This document shows, one piece after another, positions 62,335-64,000 of a DNA stretch of 64,000 nt. The notes under the pieces were generated by a model. That model saw only the letters and a program-made list of their open reading frames with translations, had not been told where the DNA came from and did not search any database. Each line of letters starts with the position of its first letter. Positions within the stretch are counted from its first letter, which is position 1. The translations under genes and the position numbers were made by a program. The DNA lies in NCBI RefSeq assembly GCF_022558445.1, contig NZ_CP054699.1, positions 2,090,004 to 2,154,003 on the forward strand. Reading direction: 5' to 3'. The DNA comes from Candidatus Contubernalis alkalaceticus (lineage in GTDB: Bacteria; Bacillota; Dethiobacteria; SKNC01).

Positions 62335-64000
62335 TTATTTTAATTTAAATAAGTTAACCCGGTCCAACATTTCCTGGGCATGGGTTAAAGTGATTTCTGA
62401 CAAATCGGCTCCATCTATCATCCGGGCTACTTCTTTTTTTCTAATATCTTTGTTTAATAGTTCAACTACCGTAAAAGTCCTATCTTCTTCTACCTTTTTA
62501 GAAATTCTAAAATGCCGGTCACCCATACTGGCAACCTGCGGTGCATGGGTAACACAGATAACCTGGCGATGCCTGGAAATAAAATTTAACTTTTCTGCTA
62601 CTGCCTGCAGAGAAGCCCCTCCCAACCCCACATCGATCTCATCAAATACCACAGAGGGAACTTCATCGGCCTCGACTAATACCGTCCTTAGAGCCAACAT
62701 AATCCTGGATATTTCCCCTCCTGAGGCAATTTTAGATAATGGCTTAGTTTCTTCTCCGGGATTTGCAGAAAATAAGAACTCTATCCGATCGAAACCCCGG
62801 GAGGTTAGTATTTCGGTTTTTTCTAAGGAAACCTTAAAAATTCCCTGGGGTATTTCCAATTCTGTTAACAAATCTGAAATTTGTTTTTCTAAAAAATGAG
62901 AGACCTTTATCCGTAATTCCCTTAGTTTACCAGACTCCTTCAGTAAGTTTTTTTCTAACTGTGTTTTCATGTTTTGTAATTCTTGATGTTTCCTTTCACT
63001 TCCCAAGAGTAATTCTATTTGTTCCTTTACGTTTCTTCCAAATTTCAATATATCTGCAATACCTGGTCCATACTTTCTTTTTAAATTGTTGATTATTTCC
63101 AGTCTTTCTTCAACCTTTTGAATCTCCTCCGGTTGATAGTGCAGGTCTTCCAGGTATTCTTTTATCTCCAGGCTGATTTCCGTAAGGACTGCTAAAGATT
63201 CATCTATTCCGGGAATTTTTTCAATTAAAGATTCATCATATTTTATAACAGACTCCAATTCCTTCTGTATTAATCCCATGCTTTCCACCACGGATTGGTT
63301 ATTGGTACCTTCATACAGTCTTTCATATATGATAGACAGGCTGGAAATCAATTTTTCTCGATTGTTTATCCTCATTTTCTCTTCTAGAAGAGTTTTCTCC
63401 TCCTCTTCTGAAAGATTTGCTTGAGTGATTTCTTCGTACTGGTACTGCAGGAGATCCAGTTTTCTCTCCTTTTCTGTCTCATCCAGATAAAGATTTTCAA
63501 TTTCCTGACGACATTTTTTCCACTGGAAAAACAGTTTCCTTACCCGTTCCTTCTGCTGTGAGATCTCTTTTCCTCCCAGGTTATCTAATAAATCCTGATG
63601 ATTTATTGATCTGCTTAACAACTGCTGCTGACCCTGGCCGTGAAACTCAATTAAATATTGTCCGATTTCTTTAAAAGCATTCAGAGGCACCATACGTCCA
63701 TTGACTCTACATATATTTTTTCCGGCTAGAGATAGTTCCCTGCCTAAAAAAAGAATATCCCCTTCTTCTAAGTTCAGACCGTAATCACTTAATATTTTAT
63801 TAATTTTCTCTTTAACCGGTGGAGATTTAAACTGGAATATCCCTTCTACCAGTGCATTTTCTGTTCCTGTTCTTATGGATTCACTGCTGGCTCGAGCTCC
63901 TATTAACAGCTTTATTGCACCCATAATTATAGATTTTCCAGCACCAGTTTCACCGGTCAAAATATTTAAACCGGTACATAAGGTCATTTTGAGAGAATCG
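62335..64000 (-). CDS. recN: DNA repair protein RecN (5' end beyond window)
   Basis: An SMC-like ATPase in double-strand-break repair. Walker A GETGAGKSIIMGA is near the visible start, long coiled coils occupy the middle (about residues 150-370), and IASGGEISRIMLALR, SVVFDEIDVGLGG and ICVTHAPQVASMGDRHF form the C-terminal ATPase. The frame is open to base 64000 (preceding residues D-S-L-K before the internal ATG at 63987); about 15-20 N-terminal residues are missing. Confidence 0.96.
   Translation of the reverse strand, partial: DSLKMTLCTGLNILTGETGAGKSIIMGAIKLLIGARASSESIRTGTENALVEGIFQFKSPPVKEKINKILSDYGLNLEEGDILFLGRELSLAGKNICRVNGRMVPLNAFKEIGQYLIEFHGQGQQQLLSRSINHQDLLDNLGGKEISQQKERVRKLFFQWKKCRQEIENLYLDETEKERKLDLLQYQYEEITQANLSEEEEKTLLEEKMRINNREKLISSLSIIYERLYEGTNNQSVVESMGLIQKELESVIKYDESLIEKIPGIDESLAVLTEISLEIKEYLEDLHYQPEEIQKVEERLEIINNLKRKYGPGIADILKFGRNVKEQIELLLGSERKHQELQNMKTQLEKNLLKESGKLRELRIKVSHFLEKQISDLLTELEIPQGIFKVSLEKTEILTSRGFDRIEFLFSANPGEETKPLSKIASGGEISRIMLALRTVLVEADEVPSVVFDEIDVGLGGASLQAVAEKLNFISRHRQVICVTHAPQVASMGDRHFRISKKVEEDRTFTVVELLNKDIRKKEVARMIDGADLSEITLTHAQEMLDRVNLFKLK

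Noticed and set aside
62264..62899. Long plus-strand open frame opposite recN
   Set aside because: It is the shadow of recN; the product is low-complexity, Ser/Ile-rich and has no ribosome site or family match.

Overview
The window is a bacterial chromosome segment, AT-rich by eye, from an anaerobic, endospore-forming member of the Firmicutes (class Clostridia). Three things point there. It carries a dense set of sporulation genes: spo0A, spoIVB, the spoIIA operon with sigF, spoIIM, spoIIP, spoVAA/AB/AF, spmA/spmB, dacB/dacF and ytfJ. It has the anaerobic (cbi) route to cobalamin. It also has fused genes of clostridial type, such as ispH-rpsA. Every gene reads on the minus strand except one, the selenoprotein gene at 49.7-50.15 kb.

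Layout from left to right. 0-9.7 kb: a spore-associated set (DUF3189 fragment, YIEGIA with its capping subunit, spoIIP, DUF1614), then isoprenoid, translation and lipid genes (fni, ispH-rpsA, plsC, cmk, aroH) and two unknown genes. 9.9-30.9 kb: a cobalamin block of about 21 kb. In transcription order it starts with a cobalamin riboswitch, then the B12 importer btuF-btuC-btuD and two tandem cobyric acid synthases. A second promoter and cobalamin riboswitch follow, then cbiD-E-T-L-F-G-H-J-X-C-A, cobU, cbiB, cobS, cobD and cobC. 31-41 kb: a conserved core of rluB, spmB, spmA, dacB, ytfJ, DUF2953, scpB, scpA, trpS, an M50 protease and a DHH-CBS-CCA fusion. 41-49.5 kb: two CoA-dehydratase-activase-like proteins, spoVAF, a dodecin, spoVAB, spoVAA, sigF, spoIIAB, spoIIAA and dacF. 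49.7-50.15 kb: the plus-strand gene. 50.2-64 kb: pdp, deoB, xerD, a YqzK-like protein, spoIIM, DUF3866, two envelope glycosyltransferases, steB/steA, spo0A, spoIVB and a partial recN.

The most notable item is the plus-strand gene at 49671-50150. Read conventionally it is broken by two in-frame UGA codons. Each UGA is followed at a suitable distance by a perfect 6-bp hairpin with a GGU loop, the hallmark of a bacterial SECIS. The protein resembles the iron-sulfur/zinc domain of CopZ-type copper chaperones, and the second UGA falls where that family has the first Cys of a Cys-Cys pair. It is best read as a 159-residue protein with two selenocysteines, with its own sigma-A-type promoter, ribosome site and terminator.

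A second unusual item is a family of three dispersed elements of about 121-123 bp (20090, 23550, 59670). They have conserved ends and three internal hairpins whose pairing is largely kept despite sequence change. They look like the transposase-less ends of an IS200/IS605 (TnpB/omega-RNA) element. One supplies the stop codon of cbiL and another sits in the leader of the cbi operon.

Regulatory signals that can be read directly include two cobalamin riboswitches with promoters and terminators, sigma-H-type promoters for spo0A (overlapped by an 0A box) and spoIIA, and many intrinsic terminators. No tRNA, rRNA, CRISPR array or complete insertion sequence was seen.
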